Positions 1-6,557 of a stretch of 8,080 nt of DNA are shown here, one piece after another. A program made the translations under genes and the position numbers. Location: assembly GCA_009700815.1 (NCBI GenBank), contig WLLG01000082.1, positions 1 through 8,080 on the forward strand, in the 5' to 3' direction. A model generated the notes under the pieces. The model searched no databases and was not told where the DNA came from. It was given only the letters and a program-made list of their open reading frames with translations. This DNA is from Actinomycetota bacterium (GTDB taxonomy: Bacteria > Actinomycetota > Acidimicrobiia > Acidimicrobiales > Microtrichaceae). Each line of letters opens with the position of its first letter. Position 1 is the stretch's first letter.

Positions 1-2526
1 CCACAAGCTGGCAACTTAGATGTGCGCCTATTTAGTGATCCGCGAACCTCGTTTCACCCAAAGGCCTATCTTTTTCATTCCTCCGAGTCAGATCATGCAC
101 GAGGCTTTGTTGGCAGCAATAACTTGTCACGCTCAGGCATCGAAACCGGAGTTGAGTGGAGCTTGAGCACCCGAGAAGTGCAGCCACTAGTCACCGCGTT
201 TGATCAGCTCTGGGCCGACAAGCGCAACCAACCGCTCAGCCACGAGTTCCTGCGCACCTATCGCACGAAGTGGCGCCCGACGGCGGGGCAGGTTGTACCT
301 GTTGGGGTCGAGACCGAACCACCAACGCTCTCACCTCAGATTCGTCCCATTCAGGCCGAGGCGCTGACCGCGCTTGAAGAGTCCCGTGGTGAAGGGTTCG
401 CTGCGGGCATGGTGGTGATGGCAACTGGGCTTGGCAAAACCTGGTTGGGGGCATTTGACTCGGCAGCGTTTGGTCGCACGCTGTTTGTTGCGCACCGTGA
501 AGAGATTCTGCGGCAAAGCCGTGACGTGTTCCGACAAGTTCGCCCTGATGCCGAACTTGGTTTGTATATGGGCGCCGAGAAACAGCCCGAGGCTGATGTG
601 GTTTTTGCTTCGGTGCAGACTCTGGTTCGGCGCCTTGATGAGTTTGCTGCAGATGAGTTTGATTACATCGTGGTGGACGAGTTTCATCATGCCGCCGCTG
701 GCAGTTACCGCAAGGTGATCGATTACTTTGAGCCAAGGTTTTTGCTCGGGCTCACCGCAACCCCGGAGCGCACCGACGGCGCTGACCTGTTGGCGCTGTG
801 CGGCGACAACCTGGTTTTTGAGTGCGGACTCATTGAGGGAATCGAACGATCCGAACTGGTGCCGTTTAGGTATTGGGGCATTAAGGACGTTGCGAACTAC
901 GAGGGGATTCCGTGGCGCAACGGGCGTTTCGACCCTGCGCAGTTAGCGACGCGAATTGAGACTCAGCAGCGCGCTCAGCAGGCCTTTGATGAGTGGGAGT
1001 CGCTCTGCGGGGAACGCACACTGGGGTTTTGTTCAGCGGTGACGCACGCAGATTTTATGGCTCAGTTCTTTACCGAGCGTGGGGTGAAGTGCGCGGCTGT
1101 TCACTCCAAACCTAGGTCGAGCGACCGCAGAGATGCACTAGCGGATCTGCGGTCAGGGAAACTGCAAGTGGTGTTCTCCGTCGACATGTTCAACGAGGGT
1201 GTTGACGTGCCCGAGGTTGACTCGGTGCTCATGTTGCGGCCCACCGAATCCCCCGTGGTGTTCTTGCAACAACTCGGGCGTGGCCTGCGTTTGAGCGAAG
1301 GCAAGGATCACCTGCGCGTCGTTGACTTTGTGGGCAACCACAGCAGCTTTTTGTTGCATCCGAGAGTGCTCTTGGGCATGGGCGAAGCAGGGGATGCTTC
1401 CAACGAGATGATTTTGCAGACATTGCGGAGTGGTGAATGGGACTTACCGGCCGGTTGCTCAATCACCTTTGATGTTGAGTCGATTGACTTGCTCACCATG
1501 TTGGCGGACAAGAAGGTAGCGGGAACGAGTCTGCGCACAAGTGCTGCGCTTGAGCAGTTCTGCACCGAGTACGCAGCCGAACACGAGGGCCGACCCACTG
1601 CAGCGCAAGCAGCTGCCGCCGGCTACAACCCCGCTACAGCAAAGAAGCAACACGGTGCATGGTTTGGCCTGCTTGGGCATGCCGGCCTATTAGAAGATGC
1701 AGAGTCGCAAGTGTGGGGGAAGTACCGCTCGGTATTTGAGCGACTCGAAAAAGAGAGCTTCACGAAGTCCTACAAGTTGGTTGCCCTGAAGGCTTTGCTC
1801 GCCACGGGGAATCTGCGCACCGGGATGAGCGTGGATGCGCTAGCGGAGCGTTCGCAACGCATTGTTGCTAGCGACCCTCGACTCGTGGCCGACACAACCG
1901 GCAAGGCGATGCCGTCTCCGGTCGACGCAACCCTGCAGGCTTGGAGCAAGTTCTGGCGCAAGTGGCCACTCGATCACCTAGCCAAAGTTGGCGGGTCAGG
2001 CGGTGACAGCGATGCTGCTGACAGCGAACGCGTTAGCGCAACGGGACTCGGCGCAGCCGCTGGAGCGGGAGCCCTATTTCGTTATAGCGGCGATGACTTC
2101 GTCCCCACGTTTGACGTTGCCACAGAAGATGGCGATGCCTTTGACGCAATGGTTGCCGAGATTGTGGACTGGCGTTTAGCTGACTATTTGCTGCGGCCAA
2201 AAGCGGCCGAGTCCGGCAGCGTGCGATGCAGAGTTAGCCACAGCAGTGGCTCTCCGATTCTGCGATACGACCGCACCCTCAACCCGGAGCTGCCTCTTGG
2301 GGAGGTGCCCTTTAGCGCCAACGGCGAGGAATACGCCGGCAGGTTTGTGAAGATAGCGCTGAACGTGGCAACCCGGCACGAGGTTGAAGGGAATGCTCTA
2401 CCGGAGCTATTGCGAGGCTGGTTTGGGCCAGATGCCGGACAACCGGGAACTCGTCATTCGGTGGTGCTCACAGAAGGCCCCGAAGGCTGGGTCATGACTC
2501 CAGACCTGCCACCCACAAGCGCTTAG
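1..2526 (+). CDS. PLD-like nuclease / SF2 helicase fusion protein, 5' partial
   Basis: The reading frame is open from base 1, so the GTG at 22 is internal and the true start lies upstream. Residues are counted from that GTG. The left end is the last part of a PLD-like nuclease domain: HPK at 12-14 and GSNN at 31-34, followed by the ETGVEW segment usual in helicase-linked PLD domains. An SF2 helicase core follows: Walker A ATGLGKT at 134-140, DEFH box at 219-222, TATPER at 245-250, NEGVDVPEVD at 391-400 and QQLGRGLR at 416-423. A helical region with TKSYK at 581-585 resembles helicases with C-terminal DUF3427-type extensions. After a Gly/Ala/Ser-rich linker (about 657-684) comes a separate C-terminal module ending in GWFGPDAGQPGT (799-810). 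Helicase and PLD assignments are firm. Roles in DNA repair, restriction or phage defence are inference, since no methylase or other defence gene is nearby. The missing part should hold the rest of the PLD domain. Confidence 0.9.
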   Translation, partial: PQAGNLDVRLFSDPRTSFHPKAYLFHSSESDHARGFVGSNNLSRSGIETGVEWSLSTREVQPLVTAFDQLWADKRNQPLSHEFLRTYRTKWRPTAGQVVPVGVETEPPTLSPQIRPIQAEALTALEESRGEGFAAGMVVMATGLGKTWLGAFDSAAFGRTLFVAHREEILRQSRDVFRQVRPDAELGLYMGAEKQPEADVVFASVQTLVRRLDEFAADEFDYIVVDEFHHAAAGSYRKVIDYFEPRFLLGLTATPERTDGADLLALCGDNLVFECGLIEGIERSELVPFRYWGIKDVANYEGIPWRNGRFDPAQLATRIETQQRAQQAFDEWESLCGERTLGFCSAVTHADFMAQFFTERGVKCAAVHSKPRSSDRRDALADLRSGKLQVVFSVDMFNEGVDVPEVDSVLMLRPTESPVVFLQQLGRGLRLSEGKDHLRVVDFVGNHSSFLLHPRVLLGMGEAGDASNEMILQTLRSGEWDLPAGCSITFDVESIDLLTMLADKKVAGTSLRTSAALEQFCTEYAAEHEGRPTAAQAAAAGYNPATAKKQHGAWFGLLGHAGLLEDAESQVWGKYRSVFERLEKESFTKSYKLVALKALLATGNLRTGMSVDALAERSQRIVASDPRLVADTTGKAMPSPVDATLQAWSKFWRKWPLDHLAKVGGSGGDSDAADSERVSATGLGAAAGAGALFRYSGDDFVPTFDVATEDGDAFDAMVAEIVDWRLADYLLRPKAAESGSVRCRVSHSSGSPILRYDRTLNPELPLGEVPFSANGEEYAGRFVKIALNVATRHEVEGNALPELLRGWFGPDAGQPGTRHSVVLTEGPEGWVMTPDLPPTSA

Positions 2527-3477
2527 CTAGAGCTCAGGTAGGCAGGTTCCAGTGCCAAGCGCGTGAAGGCCAGCCAAATCACCAGCACCCCAATCGATCG
2601 GCGACGAAGTCGAGCCTCCGGCGAACATCAACTGGGCGGGGTCAGCTACGTGATCAAGGCCCACCATGTGGCCAAGTTCGTGCTGGATTACAGCGCGCAC
2701 AGCATCTGGGCCTCCGGGCTGCACTATACGAGGACCAAGATCTTCTGAGTCAAGGACAAGCCCCCCACTGACGTATGCCAACTCACCAGTCTGTAGGTCG
2801 GGACGAGGGACTCCTCCTCCCAGTCCACCGATGTAGCCCGCTAAGCCAGGTACTGCCGAGGCTGTGGACCAAGAAATCAGCGCCGGAGCCCAACGGTCGC
2901 CGTAGCGATCAGGCTGATACGGATCCCTGTCTTTGGTCCACGGCTCGTCGCTCAATCCAGCGTCCTCGAACTGCAATCCGGTTGCAGCCGCAGTCCGACT
3001 GATTGCCTCTGCTACGAGAGCGCTAGCCCCGGCAGGCGCTCCTGTTGAATTCACCACATAGCGAACAGGCCGGCAAGGATCCCACGCAACGGGGCCACCG
3101 CCCTCAGGCTGCTTCATCAGAAACTCGTAAGGACCCGATGGGTTCGGTGCAGCCGGAGGAACGCCCAGCGGCTCGTCCGACACAGACAAATCCTGCGGCG
3201 GATAGTTCTCTGGACGTTGCGGAGAAGCCACCATTGAACCGTTGTTTGAATAGTTCATCCAAATGACCACGGCCACTAGTCCAACTGCGAGAACCGGGCC
3301 AAGATATTTTTGCAACTGGGTCTTGCGATTCAGAGTTTTGATGCGCCTCTTCTGCTGCCCCTTGAGTTGGGACTTCTGCGCATCCTCAGCAGCGAGACGA
3401 GCTTGAAGATTCCTTGATCGAGCAGCGCGTTCGATGTCGCGGCGAAGCTGCTCCGAACTCAGATCACCTTCTCCCAT
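2527..3477 (-). CDS. Membrane-anchored metzincin (matrixin-like) zinc metalloprotease
   Basis: This 316-residue protein has a charged, probably helical or coiled-coil cytoplasmic N-terminus (about 5-57, rich in Arg, Lys, Gln and Glu). One membrane segment follows at about 59-75, then a Pro-rich linker (about 83-115) and an extracytoplasmic catalytic domain. The zinc motif HELGHMVGLDH at 266-276 is the full metzincin HExxHxxGxxH, giving three His ligands and catalytic Glu267. Met284 in AQLMF is a good Met-turn candidate. Cys135 (in WDPCRPVRYVVN) and Cys312 could form a disulphide outside the cell. There is no Sec signal-peptidase site, so it should stay anchored as a type II membrane protein. 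The ATG at 3477 is the chosen start; a GGGGG lies 13 bases upstream, which is a distant and weak ribosome binding site. The substrate is unknown. I saw no obvious cysteine-switch propeptide, so latency by that route is not supported. Confidence 0.88.
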   Translation of the reverse strand: MGEGDLSSEQLRRDIERAARSRNLQARLAAEDAQKSQLKGQQKRRIKTLNRKTQLQKYLGPVLAVGLVAVVIWMNYSNNGSMVASPQRPENYPPQDLSVSDEPLGVPPAAPNPSGPYEFLMKQPEGGGPVAWDPCRPVRYVVNSTGAPAGASALVAEAISRTAAATGLQFEDAGLSDEPWTKDRDPYQPDRYGDRWAPALISWSTASAVPGLAGYIGGLGGGVPRPDLQTGELAYVSGGLVLDSEDLGPRIVQPGGPDAVRAVIQHELGHMVGLDHVADPAQLMFAGGSTSSPIDWGAGDLAGLHALGTGTCLPEL

Positions 3478-3554
3478 GCCGGGATCGTAGCCCCCGTTTA
3501 AATCTGGCGGGTTCCAGACGGTGAATCTGTCAGAATGAGACTCTTGGACCGGGG
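3478..3554. promoter_or_regulatory. Divergent intergenic region between protease and TY-Chap genes
   Basis: This 77-base spacer must hold the promoters of both divergent genes if each is transcribed on its own. On the plus strand CAGAAT at 3531-3536 is a passable -10 box about 20 bases before the ATG, but no good -35 box stands at the right distance. On the minus strand CTGACA (complement of 3528-3533) resembles a -35 box, without a matching -10 at 16-18 bases. The AT-rich patch TTTAAAT is at 3497-3503. I cannot place transcription starts with confidence. Confidence 0.3.
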
Positions 3555-4034
3555 ATGGTCATGAACCAATTAGACGACCTTGGCAGTCGATCAGTAGCTG
3601 CCTTATTTGAAGCTTTGCAAGTGGACGATCTCTGGTCGGTAGCCGAGGAGAGAGGCTTCACCTGGTGGAGCTATCGGCTAGCTCAGCGAATCACGGCAAG
3701 TCCTGTTTGGTCAGATAGCTCTATGGACTGCACGACGGTGCGGATCTCAACGGAGGTCGTAGTAGACGTTGACCCCGAAACAGACCCCTGTTCCGTGATC
3801 GCAATAGCAAACATGCAGTCCACTCTGAGTGCAGTCGTCTGGGACCCGGAGACCAAGAGGATCAGCGAGTCCTGCAGCGTGGTGGTTACCGATGGAAACT
3901 TCCACTGGCTGATCGACGTGCTCGCTACTGCCGCAATCCTTGAGAATCAAGGCCTGATCCCGTCGGCTGAGCTTGCCCCTGATAGCAAGTCAGATCTGAC
4001 CAGATTCGGAGACGCCTCGCTCCCCCCTTGTTGA
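3555..4034 (+). CDS. TY-Chap-like (YbjN/CesT-type peptide-binding chaperone) protein
   Basis: A 159-residue soluble acidic protein with no signal peptide or membrane segment. The segment FTWWSYRLAQRI (about 35-46), the later VVVDVDPETDPCSVIAIAN, and a helical end (HWLIDVLATAAILENQG) recall actinobacterial proteins annotated as T3SS (YopN, CesT) and YbjN peptide-binding chaperones (TY-Chap). I make that match from memory of family style, not a search. Its partner and role are unknown; these domains are proposed to bind peptides, often in conflict or secretion settings. Two starts are possible: ATG at 3555, with GGA at 3546-3548 as a weak ribosome site, or ATG at 3561, with GGGG at 3551-3554 six bases before it. 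The second is well spaced, so the protein may be two residues shorter. The last 15-20 residues sit at a suspected deletion junction with the next gene and may not be original. Confidence 0.65.
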   Translation: MVMNQLDDLGSRSVAALFEALQVDDLWSVAEERGFTWWSYRLAQRITASPVWSDSSMDCTTVRISTEVVVDVDPETDPCSVIAIANMQSTLSAVVWDPETKRISESCSVVVTDGNFHWLIDVLATAAILENQGLIPSAELAPDSKSDLTRFGDASLPPC

Positions 4035-4059
4035 GTCGCTGCTGTGGGCTCAGGTCCAG

Positions 4060-4605
4060 ATGCCTGACGGATCGGTGATTGAAGTGGTGGCCGCTCACCC
4101 TCCACATTCGGCCGGCAAGGGCGAGGACAGGGCGATGCGAATCGAGCGAAAGCTTCGCACCTACGCTGCCCTCGAGCGATGGGTGAAAGGTCGCAACAAC
4201 GTAGTTGTAGGAATCGATGGAAACGCTTGGATCGACACGGCCTGCGATAAGCGGTTTTCCACTCGACCGACCCCCGTTCCACCCGATGGCCCACAATTAG
4301 CTGTCAGCAAGTTCTTCTACGACGGCCCTGAGCGTCACGGACTGCAAGACGTGTATCGCGAATGGCTTCACCAAGACTCCGCCCGAATCGATGCGATTCG
4401 CTCTCGTCGACCACTTGGACCCCTTGCCGTGACCTTTGTGCGGGGCACGACCCACAAAGTGGCTGATCGCTTTGATGCGATCATGGCCTCTCCGGCTTTC
4501 GCTGTGCAGCAGGTTGAGCACAGCTACGAGGATTCCGTTTCTGCCGGTAGCGACCACTCGTATGTGCTCGCCCAGCTTGAAGCCCCAGACGGCAGGGCGA
4601 GTTAG
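4060..4605 (+). CDS. C-terminal part of an EEP-fold nuclease/phosphatase, likely a truncated remnant
   Basis: The encoded 181 residues cover only the second half of an endonuclease/exonuclease/phosphatase domain. Visible elements are AAHPP (His13), VVVGIDGNAW with the D-x-N pair Asp53 and Asn55, DRFDAIMASP (136-145, like the RIDYI strand of the family), and the terminal SDH at 164-166 with the catalytic His. The N-terminal half, which carries the first Asn and the metal-binding Glu, is missing. Family-like sequence continues upstream in the same frame without a start codon (about 4000-4059, reading SPLVESLLWAQVQ just before the ATG) until a stop at 3997-3999. The upstream bases instead encode the end of the TY-Chap-like protein in another frame. 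The ATG at 4060 has only a weak AGG at 4052-4054 before it. I read this as a 3' gene remnant left by a deletion; a short, catalytically dead protein coupled to the upstream gene is the alternative. Confidence 0.68.
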   Translation: MPDGSVIEVVAAHPPHSAGKGEDRAMRIERKLRTYAALERWVKGRNNVVVGIDGNAWIDTACDKRFSTRPTPVPPDGPQLAVSKFFYDGPERHGLQDVYREWLHQDSARIDAIRSRRPLGPLAVTFVRGTTHKVADRFDAIMASPAFAVQQVEHSYEDSVSAGSDHSYVLAQLEAPDGRAS

Positions 4606-4630
4606 CCCCGCTCAGCAAGATCGTCACCTA

Positions 4631-4644
4631 GGGTCTTTTGACCC
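4631..4644. terminator. Small hairpin after the EEP remnant, possible terminator
   Basis: A perfect 5-base-pair stem GGGTC/GACCC closes a TTTT loop, 25 bases after the EEP stop codon and before the next gene. There is no T-run after the stem on either strand, so a standard intrinsic terminator is not shown. The position suits a weak transcription boundary between the EEP remnant and the haem-binding protein gene. Confidence 0.3.
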
Positions 4645-4706
4645 AAATACCGAAGGGGGCTGCTGTTGTCTAACCCTTTCCCGTCCCCATGAACCATGAT
4701 GGCTAG

Positions 4707-5408
4707 GTGACCACACGCAAGCTCTCGCTCAAACCCTCTGATCTGTTCGCTGCAGCTCTTCACGCCGTGAAATCTCACCCGATCATCACTGTGGTGTGGG
4801 TGGCGCTAGCCCTGCTGGCGATTGGGATCTCGGTCTATGGCGGCCTGCCCCCCGTTGTGACGGTGGCGCTGTTGGGAATGGTGGCAGCGGGAGCGCTGCT
4901 GTTGTGGGCGCTCTGGTCTCGCCGCCAACCCGCAGAAACGCCAATCGCAACCTCAACAGCGGGACGCATGGGGGTGGTTGCCGTGTTGATCTCGGGCGTG
5001 TTGACATTTGGCATCATTCAACTCGTGCCGTACGGCCGAGCTCACTCAAATCCGCCAGTCACGGGCGAGCCGAAGTGGGCGACCCCCGAGACTCGCCAGC
5101 TCATGGTGGACTCTTGCTTTGCTTGTCATTCCAACGAGGTTGAGTACCCGCCGTATGCGTCCATCGCACCCATCTCTTGGGAGGTGCAGCACCATGTTGA
5201 AGAAGGCCGCGATGCGGTCAACTACTCGGAGTTTGCAACCAATCCTGGCGAGGCCGAGAACACAATCGAGGTGATTGAGGAGGGGTCGATGCCACCTGCG
5301 TATTTCACCAGATTTGGGCTTCACTCCGTAGCGAAACTCTCCCCTGAGCAGACGAAACAACTCCTTGAGGGCTTACGGGCGACACCTGGCATGAGCGAGG
5401 GCGGTTGA
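4707..5408 (+). CDS. Membrane protein with C-terminal c-type haem-binding domain
   Basis: The 233-residue protein has three predicted membrane helices (about 25-44, 48-69 and 88-107). Positive charges before helix 1 and RR at 72-73 between helices 2 and 3 place the N-terminus inside and the C-terminal domain outside. That domain (about 125-228) fits the Haem_bd family (PF14376): CFACH at 137-141 is a CxxCH covalent haem site, followed by YPPYASIAPISW, QHHVEEGRDAVNYSEF and SMPP (194-197), where Met195 is a possible second axial ligand. It should be a monohaem c-type cytochrome on the outer face of the membrane; its redox partner is unknown. The GTG at 4707 follows directly on an in-frame TAG (4704-4706), so it is the earliest possible start. 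It lacks a clear ribosome binding site, and CATGAT at 4695-4700 is -10-like, so a leaderless transcript is possible. A GTG at 4770 is the alternative start. Confidence 0.85.
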   Translation: MTTRKLSLKPSDLFAAALHAVKSHPIITVVWVALALLAIGISVYGGLPPVVTVALLGMVAAGALLLWALWSRRQPAETPIATSTAGRMGVVAVLISGVLTFGIIQLVPYGRAHSNPPVTGEPKWATPETRQLMVDSCFACHSNEVEYPPYASIAPISWEVQHHVEEGRDAVNYSEFATNPGEAENTIEVIEEGSMPPAYFTRFGLHSVAKLSPEQTKQLLEGLRATPGMSEGG

Positions 5409-5485
5409 GCAGCTTCCCTCTCTGCACCAATTCGCCATAAGCCGGTTTTAAAACAAGTTTGCGCTCGCCCGCTGATCGGAAAAGA
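5409..5485. other. Convergent intergenic spacer
   Basis: This short spacer lies between the stop codons of the haem-binding protein gene and the Coq4-like gene. It contains the 10-base palindrome GTTTTAAAAC at 5445-5454 in an AT-rich patch. No stem with a T-run that would make a standard two-way terminator is visible, and I see no gene in it. Confidence 0.4.
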
Positions 5486-6463
5486 TTAGGAATCTCGGGT
5501 TGCTGAGCTGAGCGGAACAACGTTGTAGAACTCGCGCACCTTCTCAATGGGCCAGTCCGCCATCGCCATGTGGTCCGCCATCGAAAAATCAGATGAGCAC
5601 TCGGCGCCACGCTCAAGCGCCTCGCCCAACATCTCGATTGCCCCAGGCCTGCTCAGGGTCGACTGCTTAGGATCAAACCCATCGAGCCGAGACATTCCAG
5701 CCTCATGAATCGCCAAGCTAGACAAGAACCGGATCCAGGTTGCCTCGCTGTCATTCATCATGAACTCAAACGCCCCGAGCGCAATCTCACCTTCGCCGGT
5801 CGGCGGATAGTCCGCAATCACATGATTCATATCGTGTTGCACGTAGGTGCCGTTGCTAAACACACTCTCGGGAACCGACCCCGGAATCGGAAAGTTATGG
5901 CTCCGATCAAAGTCGAAGTACATCCGCCCCAACGTGCCCTCCGGTAGATCACCAAGAGCCTTGAGTTGCTCCACCAAATCAGGGTCAAGATCCGTTGGTG
6001 CTACGCCACGATCACGGAACCTCGGCTCGTCGCGGATCTCATCCCACTCACGGAAATACCGCATCATGTCTTCGCTGGCCTGCGCCGCGCCTTTGTCGAT
6101 CCATGTGCGAATCACAGTCAGCGAGTCGCCAGTGGTGTCCATTGCCGCAGCGCACTCCTCGACCCGGGCTACCTGATCCGCCGAAACCGGGTGCCGGCAC
6201 ATCTCGAGGATGACAAGCAGACCGATATATCTCTTGCGCGCAGCAGGATCAGTGACCACGGCTGCCACCTCTTCGGGGCTGAGAGGTGTGAGCGAGTTGG
6301 GGCTCAGGACCGCGAGATCCAGATCGGGCCGCTTCCACACCACTTTGGCCATAACAGACAGTATCGCTAGCTGCTCCGCTGTTGGGCCGTCATCAACGTC
6401 AATCCCACCAAGGAGGCCTCTCACTACAGCGTCGACGGTGTCCCCAACAAAAAACTCTGTCAT
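5486..6463 (-). CDS. TerB-like / Coq4-like fusion protein
   Basis: This 325-residue soluble protein has two parts. The helical N-terminal region (about 28-140) resembles TerB-like domains in length and pattern. The C-terminal region (about 175-315) resembles Coq4: LGRMYFDF at 178-185, then HDMNH at 210-214 followed by eleven residues and Glu226. This is the HDxxH-x11-E metal-binding signature of COQ4, with every ligand present. The end, DWPIEKVREFYNV, fits the PLxEVRxxxxV pattern I recall from bacterial Coq4-like proteins. COQ4 acts in ubiquinone synthesis, where it has been linked to ring C1 decarboxylation/hydroxylation. Actinobacteria normally make menaquinone, so another quinone or lipid substrate is likely; that is inference. 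The ATG at 6463 is supported by GAAAGGA (complement of 6470-6476) at ideal spacing. The gene lies downstream of the CASTOR/POLLUX-like gene on the same strand and converges on the haem-binding protein gene. Confidence 0.72.
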   Translation of the reverse strand: MTEFFVGDTVDAVVRGLLGGIDVDDGPTAEQLAILSVMAKVVWKRPDLDLAVLSPNSLTPLSPEEVAAVVTDPAARKRYIGLLVILEMCRHPVSADQVARVEECAAAMDTTGDSLTVIRTWIDKGAAQASEDMMRYFREWDEIRDEPRFRDRGVAPTDLDPDLVEQLKALGDLPEGTLGRMYFDFDRSHNFPIPGSVPESVFSNGTYVQHDMNHVIADYPPTGEGEIALGAFEFMMNDSEATWIRFLSSLAIHEAGMSRLDGFDPKQSTLSRPGAIEMLGEALERGAECSSDFSMADHMAMADWPIEKVREFYNVVPLSSATRDS

Positions 6464-6557
6464 ATCCGGTCCTTTCTTCAGCTAGCAGGCGCTCTGCAAT
6501 TCGGTAAGCAATTCGCTTCCGCAGGCTACGAACAGGCCAAATTCTACCGGCTGATTT
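6464..6557. other. Spacer between CASTOR/POLLUX-like and Coq4-like genes
   Basis: This spacer between two minus-strand genes carries the ribosome binding site of the Coq4-like gene and a short direct repeat, GCAATTCG at 6496-6503 and 6508-6515. I see no clear terminator and no convincing promoter, so co-transcription of the two genes is possible but not shown. Confidence 0.35.
6470..6476 (-). promoter_or_regulatory. Shine-Dalgarno site of the Coq4-like gene
   Basis: On the minus strand these bases read GAAAGGA, ending six bases before the ATG at 6463. It is the strongest ribosome binding site in the window and fixes the start of the Coq4-like gene. Confidence 0.75.

Noticed and set aside
22..24. 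GTG at 22 as the start of the helicase gene
   Set aside because: The frame is open to base 1 and the PLD domain is already under way at this point, so the real start must lie upstream.
236..736. Minus-strand open frame of 166 codons opposite the helicase
   Set aside because: It lies opposite conserved helicase motifs, is low in complexity and shows no domain; antisense shadow.
1..4605. Helicase, protease, TY-Chap and EEP genes as one anti-phage defence operon
   Set aside because: Strands alternate, the EEP gene appears broken, and no methylase, toxin or known defence partner is present; the individual families alone do not support it.
4436..4699. Plus-strand open frame running past the EEP stop into the next spacer
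   Set aside because: It overlaps the conserved EEP end in another frame and its translation shows no family features.
5445..5454. Palindrome GTTTTAAAAC as a terminator or regulator site
   Set aside because: It is AT-only in the core with no loop or GC stem, so it would not form a stable terminator, and it lies between two gene ends rather than in a promoter.
6496..6515. Direct repeat GCAATTCG x2 as an operator
   Set aside because: Two 8-base copies in a short spacer can arise by chance and no regulator gene is nearby; not enough to call a binding site.
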